DNA of 64,000 nucleotides, from contig JAOSJZ010000001.1 in assembly GCA_027493885.1 (NCBI GenBank), positions 2,102,622 through 2,166,621 of the forward strand. The letters are read 5' to 3'. Shown here in pieces: positions 1-8,172 of the stretch (the first letter of the stretch is position 1; every line of letters starts with the position of its first letter). Under the pieces are notes generated by a model. It ran no database searches. It was not told where the DNA came from and saw nothing but the letters and a program-made list of their open reading frames with translations. This DNA comes from Gaiella sp. Its GTDB lineage: Bacteria; Actinomycetota; Thermoleophilia; Gaiellales; Gaiellaceae. Made by a program: the position numbers and the translations under genes.

Positions 1-296
1 TCGCGCGCGACGGCTGGCGTTGCGTCTACTGCGGCGACGCCGCCGGGCGCCTCACGCTCGACCACGTCGTCCCGCGCTCGCGTGGCGGCGACTCCGTGTG
101 GGAGAACGTCGTCACCGCATGTTCGCCCTGCAACCTCCGCAAGGGCGACCGGTTGCTCGACGAGGCGCACATGCAGCTCGCGCGAGCCCCGCGCGCGCCT
201 TCGCCGGTGCTGTTCATCAGCCTGGGGCTCCACCACGTCCCCGACGCCTGGCTCCGCTACCTCCCGGCGAGGGAGACGACCGCCGAGGCGGCCTAG
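1..296 (+). CDS. HNH endonuclease, 5' end cut off by window edge
   Basis: The reading frame is open from base 3 and stops at TAG 294-296, so the start lies outside the window. The visible 97 residues hold a complete HNH zinc-finger nuclease core: CVYCG, then DHVVPRSRGG with the catalytic His, then a NVVTACSPCNLRKG block with the second CxxC and the Asn. The short C-terminal tail is typical of small stand-alone HNH proteins of the McrA/5-methylcytosine-type restriction class, common in actinobacteria. A target cannot be inferred. It points toward the convergent HMG-CoA lyase gene with 19 bases between stops. Confidence 0.85.
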   Translation, partial: ARDGWRCVYCGDAAGRLTLDHVVPRSRGGDSVWENVVTACSPCNLRKGDRLLDEAHMQLARAPRAPSPVLFISLGLHHVPDAWLRYLPARETTAEAA

Positions 297-315
297 CCCA
301 GCCCACGCGGCGCCG

Positions 316-1200
316 TTACGGCCAGCGCCCGGCCCGCTGCACGCGGCCCGGCATGGGTCGCGCGAGCACCTCTGCGAGCCAGCGCGCGGTTCCGATCAGC
401 GCGTCGAGGTCGACGCCCGTGGCGATCCCCTCGCGCTCGAGGACGTACACGACGTCCTCGGTGGCGACGTTCCCCTGCGCCCCCGGCGCGAACGGGCAGC
501 CGCCGACGCCTCCGACGGAGCCGTCGACGAGCGTCGCGCCCGCCTCGAGCGCGGTGAGGACGCACGCGACCGCGGTCCCGCGCGTGTCGTGGAGGTGCAC
601 GCCCGTCGCGGCGCCGAGGTCACGGACGCACCGCTCGACGAGGCCGCGCACCTCCGAGGGGGCGGCGACGCCGATCGTGTCGGCGAGCACGACCTCGTCC
701 ACGCCGTGTGCGACTGCCCGCGCCGCGAGCGCCTGGACCACGCCGGGGTCGACCGGGCCCTCGTAGGGACAACCGAACGCACAGCTGAGCGTGACGGACA
801 CGCGCCGCCCGTCGGCGTGCGCGCGGCCGGTGACGGCGAGGGCGCGGGCGAGCCCGTCCGCGACCGACGAGCCGCCGTTTCGCTGTTGGAAGGTCTCCGT
901 GACGCCGAACGTCGCATGCGTCTCCGGGAGCGACGTCGCGGCGAGCCGGTCGTAGCCGCGCTCGTTGAGCACGAGCCCGGCCCAGGTCGTGGCGCCGCCG
1001 ACCGGGAGCGCGGCGACGACCTCCTCCGCCCCTGCCATCGCCGGGACGAGCTCGTCCCGGACGAAGCTCGCGACCTCGACGCGCTGCAGCCCGGACGCCG
1101 CCAGCCTCCCGGCGAGCTCCGCTCGGGTCCCCGGCGGGAGGACGAGCTCGAGCGACTGGAGCCCGTCGCGGGGCGAGACGTCGCACAGCTCGAGGCGCAT
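316..1200 (-). CDS. Hydroxymethylglutaryl-CoA lyase
   Basis: A 294-residue TIM-barrel metal-dependent lyase that cleaves 3-hydroxy-3-methylglutaryl-CoA to acetoacetate and acetyl-CoA, the last step of leucine catabolism. The N-terminal DVSPRDGLQ (catalytic Arg-Asp), the HLHDTRGT metal-binding His pair and the C-terminal GGVGGCPFAPGA loop with the catalytic Cys are all present, as in bacterial MvaB. ATG at 1198-1200 is chosen because the family begins right before DVSPRDG; an upstream in-frame start would add 20 unlike residues and run into pheA. It is the last gene of the leuCDB-pheA series. A related acyl-CoA lyase of the same fold is the only serious alternative. Confidence 0.93.
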   Translation of the reverse strand: MRLELCDVSPRDGLQSLELVLPPGTRAELAGRLAASGLQRVEVASFVRDELVPAMAGAEEVVAALPVGGATTWAGLVLNERGYDRLAATSLPETHATFGVTETFQQRNGGSSVADGLARALAVTGRAHADGRRVSVTLSCAFGCPYEGPVDPGVVQALAARAVAHGVDEVVLADTIGVAAPSEVRGLVERCVRDLGAATGVHLHDTRGTAVACVLTALEAGATLVDGSVGGVGGCPFAPGAQGNVATEDVVYVLEREGIATGVDLDALIGTARWLAEVLARPMPGRVQRAGRWP

Positions 1201-1238
1201 GGCCGGATTCTTAGCCTGAATCGCGCCGCAGGCGTGAT

Positions 1239-2096
1239 TCAGGCGGCGACGGTCTCCCACCCCTCGTCCCGGTCGGCCCGGTAGGAGCCGAAGACCCGCA
1301 GGCGCGCGGTCTCGGCGCGCATCTCGGCGAGCGCGGCCGCGACCTCGTCGTCGAGCGGGTGCCCGCCGAGCACGCAGTCGAAGCGGTAGTCGAACGGGCG
1401 CGACGGGATCGGGCGCGAGACGAGCTGCACCATGTCGATCCCGCGCCGCGCGAGCGGCTCGATCGCCTGGTGGAGCGCACCCGGTCGGTGGTGCGTCTCG
1501 AAGGTCAGCGCGGTGCGCCAGTCGCCGTGGCGGCGGTCGAGCCGCGTGTACGGGGCGAGCGCCGCGAAGCGCGTGTACGCGGCATGGTCGCCGACGTCGT
1601 TTGCGAGCACGGCGAGCCGGTGCATGCGCGCCGCCCGCACGCTCGCGACGGCGACGACGGACGGGTCGGCGAGCTCGGCGACCGCGGCGGCGGCATCACC
1701 CGTCGTTGCCGCGACGACCGCAGTCGCCCACGGCATCGAGGCGAGCAGGCTCCGGCACTGGTCGAGCGCGACCGCGTGGGAACGGATCTCGCGGACGTCC
1801 TCGAGCGGGACCTCCGCGGGCCCGACCAGGCAGTGGTGGATCGGGAGGACCGCCTCTGCGACGATCGAGAGCGCGGAGTCGTAGAGGAGGTCGTGCGTCT
1901 CGTTGACCGGCCCGACGAGCGAGCTCTCGATGGGAAGCACGCCGTACGTGCACGCGCGCTCCGTCACCGCGTCGACGACGTCCCGGAAGGACGCTTGTGC
2001 GACGAGACGCGCGGCGGGGAAGAGCCGGTCGCAGGCGGCGGCGCTGTGCGCGCCCTCGCGGCCGGGGTAGGCGACGGTGTTGTCGTTCGGGGTCAT
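1239..2096 (-). CDS. pheA: Prephenate dehydratase
   Basis: Stand-alone monofunctional prephenate dehydratase of 285 residues, converting prephenate to phenylpyruvate in phenylalanine synthesis. The catalytic domain runs from the VAYPGREGAHS opening to about residue 190 and includes the AYTRF segment that carries the essential Thr-Arg of the family. A C-terminal ACT domain (about residues 195-275, TALTFETHHRPGALHQ) would bind phenylalanine for feedback inhibition. ATG 2094-2096 is preceded by a modest AAAGG ribosome site. It follows leuB by 140 bases, so it may share the leu transcript or use its own promoter. Confidence 0.93.
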   Translation of the reverse strand: MTPNDNTVAYPGREGAHSAAACDRLFPAARLVAQASFRDVVDAVTERACTYGVLPIESSLVGPVNETHDLLYDSALSIVAEAVLPIHHCLVGPAEVPLEDVREIRSHAVALDQCRSLLASMPWATAVVAATTGDAAAAVAELADPSVVAVASVRAARMHRLAVLANDVGDHAAYTRFAALAPYTRLDRRHGDWRTALTFETHHRPGALHQAIEPLARRGIDMVQLVSRPIPSRPFDYRFDCVLGGHPLDDEVAAALAEMRAETARLRVFGSYRADRDEGWETVAA

Positions 2097-2236
2097 GCGA
2101 ACCTTTCGGAGGGGATCCGCCTGATCAGCTAGCCGGCGCGGGCGGGGGACCGGATGCGCCGACTAGCGCGGAAAGACGAACGAGCGCGCAAACGGGACGG
2201 TGGCCGGCCTGCGCGTCTCCATGCCGGAAGCGTAGG

Positions 2237-3215
2237 TCATGCTCCGAGTGCCCGCAACACCGCGTCGCCCATGGCGCGCGTGCTGGACGTGCCGCCGAGG
2301 TCGGGGGTCGGCGTCTCGCGGAGCGCGGTGTCGACGGCGCGCTCGAGCGCGTCGGCGTCTCCCGGCCGCCCGAGCCCGTGGCGCAGCATGAGGGCGAGTG
2401 AGCGGAGCATCGCCGCGGGGTTCGCGATCCCCTGCCCGGCGATCTGCGGCGCCGAGCCGTGCACCGGCTCGTAGAGACCGGGCCCTTCGTCGCCCAGCGA
2501 GGCGGAGGCCGCGAGCCCGAGGCCGCCCGTCACCGCCGCGGCGACGTCGGAGAGGATGTCGCCGAAGGTGTTCTCCGTGACGACGACGTCGATCGTCCCC
2601 GGCGCAGTCACGATCGTCATCGCGAACGAGTCGACGAGCGCATGGTCGAGTGGGACGTCCGGGTACTCCGTCCGGCCGAGCTCGGTGACGACGTCGCGCC
2701 AGAGCCGCGAGGTGTGGAGGACGTTCACCTTGTCGACGGAGGTGAGCCGGCCGCCGCGCTCTCGCGCGATCTCGAAGGCACGGCGCGCGATCCGCTCGAC
2801 CTCCGGCCGCGTGTACTCGCACGTGTCGAACCACGTGCCGTCGTCGCGCGTGCCCTTCGCGCCGAAGTACAGCCCGCCGACGAGCTCGCGGACGATCACG
2901 AGGTCGATTCCCTCCGCGCGCGCCGGTCGCAGGTTCGCATAGACGCCGAGCTCCTTGCGCAGCCCCAGGAGCCCCTGCTCCGGGCCGCACCGGGTGCCCT
3001 TCGAGCTCCGGCAGCCCGACCGCGCCGAGGAGGACCGCGTCGGACGCGCGACAGGCGGCGAGCGTCTCGTCGGGGAGCGGCGTCCCCTGTGCGAGGATCG
3101 CGTTCCCGCCGAAGCCGTGCTCCGTGTGAGCGATCCCGAGCGCGTCCAGCACGCGGACCGCCTCCGCGGCGACCTCCGGCCCGATCCCGTCGCCGGGCAG
3201 CACCGCGACCGTCAC
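2237..3215 (-). CDS. leuB: 3-Isopropylmalate dehydrogenase (one-base frame break)
   Basis: NAD-dependent oxidation and decarboxylation of 3-isopropylmalate in leucine synthesis. The N-terminal part ([22 protein letters not shown]) and the C-terminal part ([23 protein letters not shown] with the catalytic Lys, [19 protein letters not shown]) are complete but lie in two frames. Removing one C from the CCC at 2997-2999 joins them through a normal [20 protein letters not shown] stretch and gives 325 residues. The GTG start 3213-3215 overlaps the likely leuD stop as GTGA, so the genes are translationally coupled. I read the break as a sequencing indel, not decay, because all active-site motifs survive. 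Confidence 0.9.
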
Positions 3216-3849
3216 GCGTTGCCTTTCCTGGCACTTCCCGGCTCCGCCGGGAAGTGCCACTGAAGCCATGGGCCGTCTCGTACGCTGCGATGGCGTCTTT
3301 GTGCTCCAGGGTGAGGGCGATCTCGTCGAGGCCGTGCAGGATCCGGTGGCGGAGCGTCTCGTCGAACTCGAAGGGGACCTCCCGCCCGTCCGGGGCGACG
3401 ACCACCCGGCGCTCCAGGTCGACGGTCATCTCCGAGCCCGTGTCGAGGTCGATGCTCTCCATCAGCCCGTCGACCTCGACGGCGGGGAGCGCGATCACGA
3501 GCATCCCTATCTTCCCGGAGTTGATGCGGAAGATGTCGCCGAACGAGGGCGCGATCACCGCGTCGAACCCGTAATCCTGCAGCGCCCACGCGGCGTGCTC
3601 GCGCGACGAGCCGCAGCCGAAGTTCCTGCCGGCGAGGAGGATGGACGCGCCCCGGAACTCCGGCCGATCGAGCTCGAACCCCGGCCGCTCGTTGCCGTCC
3701 TCGTCGAAGCGCCAGTCGTAGAAGAGGAACTCGCCGAATCCCGTCCGCTCGATCCGCTTCAGGAACTGCTTGGGGATGATCTGGTCGGTGTCGACATCGG
3801 GGCGGTCGAGCACCGCGACCCTGCCGGTGACGCGGCGGAGCGGCCTCAT
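3212..3849 (-). CDS. leuD: 3-Isopropylmalate dehydratase small subunit (one-base frame break near C terminus)
   Basis: Small subunit of the isopropylmalate isomerase. The family core is intact: [18 protein letters not shown] near the N terminus, [16 protein letters not shown], and [16 protein letters not shown]. The ATG 3847-3849 overlaps the leuC stop as ATGA. After AAYETA the frame as given runs on without a stop through leuB; adding one base at the GGG 3270-3272 restores a frame that ends at TGA 3212-3214, overlapping the leuB GTG, and yields 212 residues, the usual LeuD size. The last 15 or so residues are encoded by the inserted hairpin repeat and are not conserved family sequence. Confidence 0.88.
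3229..3259. repeat. Perfect hairpin at the leuD/leuB junction
   Basis: Two 14-base arms (TGGCACTTCCCGGC and its exact complement) are separated by only TCC. The element lies in the last codons of leuD, just before the leuB start. A weaker relative with the same CTTCCC-GCTCCGC-GGGGAAG core sits between paaC and paaD at 48691-48711, so this looks like a small palindromic repeat family rather than a terminator: there is no U tract and leuB must be transcribed through it. It may stabilise or segment the leu mRNA. Confidence 0.7.
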
Positions 3850-5258
3850 GCGGGCACCGCCTCGTCCTCGAGCGTGCGCACGTCGACGAAGCGGCCGTGG
3901 AGCGCCGCGGCGGCGGCCATCTGCGGGCTGACGAGGTGCGTGCGCCCACCGCGTCCCTGGCGGCCCTCGAAGTTCCGGTTCGAGGTGGACGCGCAGCGTT
4001 CGCCGGGCGCGAGGATGTCCGGGTTCATCCCGAGGCACATGGAGCATCCGGCGAGTCGCCATTCGAAGCCTGCGTCGAGGAAGACGCGGTCGAGGCCCTC
4101 CTCCTCGGCCTGGCGGCGGACCTGCGCGGAGCCGGGCACCACGAGCGCCTTCACGCCGGGATTCACGCTGCGCCCTGCGACGACCGCCGCGGCTGCGCGA
4201 AGGTCCTCGATGCGAGCGTTCGTGCACGAGCCGATGAAGACCCGGTCGATGCGGATCTCCTCGATCCGCTGTCCCGGTCGGAGATCCATGTACGCGAGCG
4301 CCCGCTCGGCGGCGACCCGGTCGTCGGGGTCCTCGAACGAGGCGGGGTCGGGTACCGCCCCGGTGACCGGGACGACCATCCCCGGGTTCGTGCCCCAGGT
4401 GACCTGTGGGACGAGCTCGCCGACGTCGATGACGACGTGGGTGTCGTACGCGGCGCCGGGGTCGCTCGTCAGCGAGCGCCAGTCGTCGAGCGCCCGCTCC
4501 CAGTCGGCTCCGCGGGGCGCGTGCTCGCGGCCCTCGAGGTACGCGAACGTCGTCTCGTCCGGAGCGATCATCCCCGCCCGCGCGCCCCACTCGATCGTCA
4601 TGTTGCAGACCGTCATCCGTTGCTCCAGCGAAAGTGCCCGGATCGCCTCGCCCGCGTACTCGACGACGTAGCCGACGCCGCCGTCCACGCCGATGCGGCC
4701 GATCGTGCCGAGGATGAGGTCCTTGGCCGTCAGGCCTGCGGGAAGCTCGCCGGCGAGCTCGAGCAGCATCGTCTTCGGCCGCTGCTGCCAGAGCGTCTGC
4801 GTCGCGAGCACGTGCTCGACCTCGGAGGTACCGATCCCGAACGCGAGCGCCCCGAGCGCGCCGTGCGTCGAGGTGTGGCTGTCGCCGCAGACGATCGTCT
4901 TCCCGGGCTGGGTGAGCCCGAGCTCGGGGCCGATCACGTGGACGATCCCCTCGTGGCCGGAGCCGGTGCCGTGGAGGCGGATGCCGAACTCCTCGGTGTT
5001 CGCGCGGAGCGCGTCGAGCTGCGCCTTGGCCAGCGGGTCGGTGACCGGCCCGGGGACGGTCGGCACGTTGTGGTCCATCGTCGCGACGGTGAGCTCGGGG
5101 CGACGGACGCGCCGTCCTGCGAGGCGAAGCCCCTCGAAGGCCTGCGCAGAGGTGACCTCGTGGACGAGATGCAGGTCGACGTAGAGCAGCGCCGGGCCGC
5201 CGTCCTCCTCGAGGACGACGTGCCGCTCCCATACCTTCTCGAACAGCGTGCGCGCCAT
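3846..5258 (-). CDS. leuC: 3-Isopropylmalate dehydratase large subunit
   Basis: Aconitase-family large subunit of 470 residues that binds a 4Fe-4S cluster and, with LeuD, interconverts 2- and 3-isopropylmalate. Cluster ligands are visible in [14 protein letters not shown] and in the later [10 protein letters not shown] motif; [20 protein letters not shown] and [19 protein letters not shown] are standard substrate-binding blocks. It begins the leuC-leuD-leuB series. The 61 bases upstream are shared with the divergent antitoxin gene and contain the palindrome at 5295-5310, so the promoters of the two transcripts probably overlap. Confidence 0.96.
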   Translation of the reverse strand: MARTLFEKVWERHVVLEEDGGPALLYVDLHLVHEVTSAQAFEGLRLAGRRVRRPELTVATMDHNVPTVPGPVTDPLAKAQLDALRANTEEFGIRLHGTGSGHEGIVHVIGPELGLTQPGKTIVCGDSHTSTHGALGALAFGIGTSEVEHVLATQTLWQQRPKTMLLELAGELPAGLTAKDLILGTIGRIGVDGGVGYVVEYAGEAIRALSLEQRMTVCNMTIEWGARAGMIAPDETTFAYLEGREHAPRGADWERALDDWRSLTSDPGAAYDTHVVIDVGELVPQVTWGTNPGMVVPVTGAVPDPASFEDPDDRVAAERALAYMDLRPGQRIEEIRIDRVFIGSCTNARIEDLRAAAAVVAGRSVNPGVKALVVPGSAQVRRQAEEEGLDRVFLDAGFEWRLAGCSMCLGMNPDILAPGERCASTSNRNFEGRQGRGGRTHLVSPQMAAAAALHGRFVDVRTLEDEAVPA

Positions 5259-5294
5259 CGGCTCCAGGGTACGCGTCCGCGCTCTGGTCCAGAT

Positions 5295-5310
5295 GTCTCA
5301 CATGTGATAC
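5295..5310. promoter_or_regulatory. Operator-like palindrome before the first toxin-antitoxin pair
   Basis: TCACATGTGA is a perfect 10-base palindrome at 5298-5307, extended to GTCTCACATGTGATAC with partly matching ends. It lies 10 bases before the antitoxin GTG and 37 bases before leuC on the other strand. Phd-type antitoxins bind such short palindromes and repress their own operon. Because the region is shared, antitoxin binding could also affect leuC; that is an inference. Confidence 0.55.
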
Positions 5311-5319
5311 ACTTGGGTC

Positions 5320-5556
5320 GTGCGTAACGTGACGATCCGAGAGCTGCGGAACAGCGGCGGGGACGTGGTCGAGCGCGTGCTCGGAGGCGAGTCGCTGGTC
5401 GTGACCCGCGCAGGGGTTCCCGTCGCCGAGCTGCGGCCCGTTCGTCCTCCGGGTCTCGAGGCCAAGACGCTGCTCGAGCGGTGGGGTGCGCTGCCCCATG
5501 TCGATCCCGCGGCGTTCCGCGCGGACATCGACCGTCTCGTCGACGCCTCGCTTTGA
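5320..5556 (+). CDS. Phd/YefM-type antitoxin
   Basis: A 78-residue protein with the MRNVTIRELRNSGGDVVERV opening typical of Phd/YefM antitoxins, whose N-terminal half dimerises and binds DNA while the C-terminal tail wraps the toxin. The GTG at 5320 is the first start that gives the conserved opening; the frame ends TCG CTT TGA, overlapping the TTG of the toxin gene. Pairing a Phd-fold antitoxin with a PIN toxin is common in actinobacteria. The operator-like palindrome just upstream supports autoregulation. Confidence 0.85.
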   Translation: MRNVTIRELRNSGGDVVERVLGGESLVVTRAGVPVAELRPVRPPGLEAKTLLERWGALPHVDPAAFRADIDRLVDASL

Positions 5557-5972
5557 CCGACGGTCTGCTCGACACGAGCACGGTGATCCTCCTGACACGG
5601 ATCCGCGACGCCTTCGTCCTTCCGTCGCACCCTGCGATCTCGACGATCACGCTCGCGGAGCTGTCGGTTGGCCCACTCATCACCGACGATCCCGTCGAGC
5701 GCGCGGCGCGGCAGGCGCACGTGCAAGAGGCGGAGGCGGACTTCGACCCGATCCCGTTCGATCAAGCGGCCGCGCGTGCGTTCGGACGGGTTGCGTCGAG
5801 CCTTCGCTCGTCGGGTCGAAAGCCCGCTGTACGAGCATTCGACGCTTTGATCGCCACGGTCGCCGTGGCGAACGATCTCCCGCTCTACACGGTCAACCCG
5901 CTCGACTTCGAAGGGATCGGCGAGCTCACGGTTGTCACCGTGCCGCATCCCGATGCTCGGTTGGCGTCGTAG
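5553..5972 (+). CDS. PIN-domain toxin, VapC family
   Basis: Ribonuclease toxin of 139 residues. The acidic residues expected for a PIN active site are in LLDTSTVILL (first Asp), TLAELSVGPL (Glu), RAFDALIATVA (third acidic) and VNPLDFEGI. The TTG start 5553-5555 overlaps the antitoxin TGA, placing the conserved LLDTST six residues in, as in other VapC proteins. A longer start would add 24 arginine-rich residues read from the antitoxin gene in the wrong frame. It ends 29 bases from the convergent ThrC-like gene. Confidence 0.88.
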   Translation: MTDGLLDTSTVILLTRIRDAFVLPSHPAISTITLAELSVGPLITDDPVERAARQAHVQEAEADFDPIPFDQAAARAFGRVASSLRSSGRKPAVRAFDALIATVAVANDLPLYTVNPLDFEGIGELTVVTVPHPDARLAS

Positions 5973-6001
5973 CCGGCCACTCCGACGCCTATCCTCCTGG
6001 A

Positions 6002-7221
6002 CTACGCGGCCTCGAGCACGTCGTCGAGGAACGCGTCCGCGTCGGCTGCGATGTGCACCGGGGCGAACGTGAACGAGACCGGCCCGAGCGTCTTCAGCCC
6101 GTCGCCGGTCACGAGCAGGACGACCCGGTCGTCACGGCCGACCTCGCCCGCCGTGACAGCGGCCCGGAGCGCGCCGAGCGTGACTCCGGTCGCGGTCTCC
6201 CCGAAGACGCCTGTCGTGCGCGCCAGCAGCGCCATGTTCTCGCCGACGGCATCCTCCGGCACCGCGTGGATCGCGCCGCCCGTCGCCCGCGCCGTGGCGA
6301 CCGCGAAGTCGCCGTCCGCGGGGTTGCCGATCGCGAGCGAGCGCGCGATCGAGTCGGGCCGGACGGGCGTCACCGGCTTTCCCTCGCGGAACGCGGTCGC
6401 GACGGGCTGGCAGCCCTCCGCCTGGCCGCCGACCTGCCTCGGCGGCGGGCCGTCGAGCAGTCCCAGCGCCCGGAGCTGCGAGAACCCCTCGCCGACCTTG
6501 TGGAACAGCGCACCGGAGGCGATCGGGATCGCCACGACGTCCGGTGCCCGCCAGCCGAGCTGCTCGGCCAGCTCGAAGGCGAGCGTCTTCGAGCCCTCCG
6601 CGTAGTACGAGCGCAGGTTGACGTTGACGAACCCCAGGGAAGCTCGAACGAGAGCTCGACCGAGAGGCGCGAGCAGTGGTCGTAGTGCCCGTCGACCGCG
6701 TAGATCGTGGGCCCGTAGGCCGCGGCGGCGGCGAGCTTCTCGGGCTCGAGATCGGCCGGTACGAAGACGGCCGCCTCCATCCCCTCGGCTGCGGCCCGGG
6801 CGGCCACGGCGCCGGCGAGGTTTCCCGTCGACGAGCACGAGAGCGTCGTCAGGCCGAGCTCCTGCGCCTTCCGCGCGGCGACGGCGACGACGCGGTCCTT
6901 GAACGAGTGCGTGGGGTTCGCGGTGTCGAGCTTGAGCCAGAGCTCGCGCACGCCCACGGCGTCCGCGAGCCTGGGTGCAGGAACGAGCGGGGTGAAGCCC
7001 GGGGCGAGCCGTGGCTCGTCCGGGGCCGAGACGGGGAGCAGCTCGGCGTAGCGCCAGATGTCGCGTCGCCGGTCTCCGAGACGTTCGCGCGTCATGGACG
7101 CGCGAGCGTGATCCCAGTCGTAGACGGGATCGAGAGGGCCGAAGCACGACCGGCAGGTGCCGATCGCGTCGAGCGGGTGCTCGGTCGCGCAGACCCGGCA
7201 GGAAAGGGAGAGGGCTGGCAC
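6002..7221 (-). CDS. Threonine-synthase-like PLP enzyme under a SAM riboswitch; candidate homocysteine synthase (one-base frame break)
   Basis: PLP-dependent fold-type II enzyme of about 406 residues. An N-terminal zinc ribbon (CRVC and CRSC) precedes the catalytic domain, with the PLP lysine in NPTHSFKDR and the phosphate loop in SCSSTGNLAG. The C-terminal half (VNVNLRSYYAEGSKTLAFE, LVTGDGLKTLGP) is in another frame; one base added around 6631-6640 restores it. The genome stretch holds a second, ordinary ThrC in the thr operon, and this copy alone is preceded by a SAM-I riboswitch. That regulation fits methionine synthesis from O-phosphohomoserine, the shared ThrC substrate, better than threonine synthesis. 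Homology alone would say threonine synthase; the methionine role is inference. Confidence 0.85.
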
Positions 7222-7233
7222 GGGTTACCTCCT

Positions 7234-7345
7234 TCGTCTCGCTCGACACATCCGTCCGGGTTTGGCACCGTGACCCCGATCGGGGCGGGTTGCCGAGGCG
7301 TCACAGGGCCGGTCCCTCAGCCTCTCTCGATGTGGAGCGGGACGA
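7234..7345 (-). promoter_or_regulatory. SAM-I (S-box) riboswitch
   Basis: On the minus strand the leader contains the S-box core: AGAGAGGCTGAGGGACCGG, CCCTGTGACGCCTCGGCAACC split by the P2 loop, the P3 hairpin CCCCGATCGGGG, then GGTGCCAAACC. P1 pairs TCGTCCCGCTCCACATC (7345-7329) with GATGTGTCGAGCGAGACGA (7252-7234), and P2 pairs GAGGC with GCCTC around a kink-turn (TGA/GA). The 3' strand of P1 directly abuts the ribosome site AGGAGG (7233-7228), six bases before the GTG at 7221, so control is probably at translation: SAM-stabilised P1 would hide the site. An upstream GCGGGAC/GTCCCGC hairpin could compete for the P1 5' strand. Confidence 0.9.
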
Positions 7346-7440
7346 GTCCCGCGCCGTCTCCCAGCTTAGCGGCTCTGCGATCGGTGCGCGCGATTCACCG
7401 TGCGGACTCCCGATCGGACACGACCAAGACGAACGTACTG

Positions 7441-7476
7441 ATTGCATCAATTGAACGCGCTAGCATGCATTCATGC
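7441..7476. promoter_or_regulatory. Possible operator of the second toxin-antitoxin pair
   Basis: An unusually AT-rich patch for this sequence. It holds ATTGCATCAAT (7441-7451, arms ATTG/CAAT) and GCATTCATGC (7467-7476) that spans the antitoxin ATG at 7473. Short inverted repeats around the start are typical binding sites of ribbon-helix-helix antitoxins. Which repeat is bound cannot be told from sequence. Confidence 0.35.
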
Positions 7477-7724
7477 GCCACCTGACCATCCGCAACGTGC
7501 CCGCGGACCTCGGCGAGCGGCTCCAGGAGGAGAAGCGACTTCGTGGGCGCTCGTTGAACCAAACTGTCCTCGACCTGCTCTCGCAGGCCCTCGGGCTGGA
7601 GGACCGGGGCTCGCGCAGCAACGGTCTCGGGGCAACTGCAGGCACGTGGAGCGCCGCCGAGCAGGACGCGTTCGAGCGCGCGATCGCCGACACGGAGCAG
7701 ATCGACGAGGAGCTCTGGCGCTGA
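7473..7724 (+). CDS. Ribbon-helix-helix antitoxin (FitA/VapB type)
   Basis: An 83-residue protein whose first 45 residues (RHLTIRNVPADLGERLQ, then RGRSLNQTVLDLLSQALG) form a ribbon-helix-helix DNA-binding domain with the alternating beta-strand residues expected at the N terminus; the acidic tail (DTEQIDEELWR) is the likely toxin-binding part. It ends in TGA overlapping the CTG that starts the toxin gene. It is unrelated in fold to the Phd antitoxin 2 kb away, so the two pairs are independent modules. Confidence 0.88.
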   Translation: MRHLTIRNVPADLGERLQEEKRLRGRSLNQTVLDLLSQALGLEDRGSRSNGLGATAGTWSAAEQDAFERAIADTEQIDEELWR

Positions 7725-8128
7725 GCCGCTACTGCCTCGACACGTCGGCCTACAGCTGGTTCAAGCGCGGCGACCCCGCTGTCGTCGAGCTGCTCGACTC
7801 GGCCGAGTGGATCGGCGTGCCGGCGATCGTTCTCGGCGAGCTCCACCAGGGCTTTCTCCGGGGCGAGCAGCGTCGGCGCAACGAGCAGGAGCTCGAGGCG
7901 TTTCTCCGGTTCCCGGTCGTCGAGGAGCTTCGCGTCGACCACGACGTCGCTCGCATCTACGCGGAGATCGTGCAGCTGCTTCGTGCGAAGGGCACCCCGA
8001 TCCCGACCAACGACGCGTGGGTCGCCGCCACCGCGGCGCGCGCCGGCGTGCCGGTGATCGCCTACGACGAGCACTTCGCGGCGGTGGCTCGGATCGGCGT
8101 CGTGATGCTCGAGGCCGGTCGGGGGTGA
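7721..8128 (+). CDS. PIN-domain toxin, VapC family, probable CTG start
   Basis: A 135-residue PIN ribonuclease with YCLDTSAYSWFKRGD at the N terminus, VLGELHQGFLRG (Glu), TNDAWVAATAA (Asp) and YDEHFAAV (last acidic residue). No ATG, GTG or TTG lies in frame near the conserved start. CTG 7721-7723 overlaps the antitoxin TGA (CTGA) and has GAGGAG at 7707-7712, eight bases upstream, so it is taken as the start. The nearest conventional in-frame start is almost 280 bases upstream and would translate through the antitoxin gene out of frame. Confidence 0.85.
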   Translation: MSRYCLDTSAYSWFKRGDPAVVELLDSAEWIGVPAIVLGELHQGFLRGEQRRRNEQELEAFLRFPVVEELRVDHDVARIYAEIVQLLRAKGTPIPTNDAWVAATAARAGVPVIAYDEHFAAVARIGVVMLEAGRG

Positions 8129-8172
8129 GCGCGGCGTCACCCGCCGGCCTCGCTCGCGCCCCGGAGCCGTCC

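Noticed and set aside
2896..5598. A 900-codon open frame across leuB-leuD-leuC and into the antitoxin region on the minus strand
   Set aside because: Only its leuD part is conserved; the rest is Arg/Pro/Gly-rich shadow of real genes in another frame.
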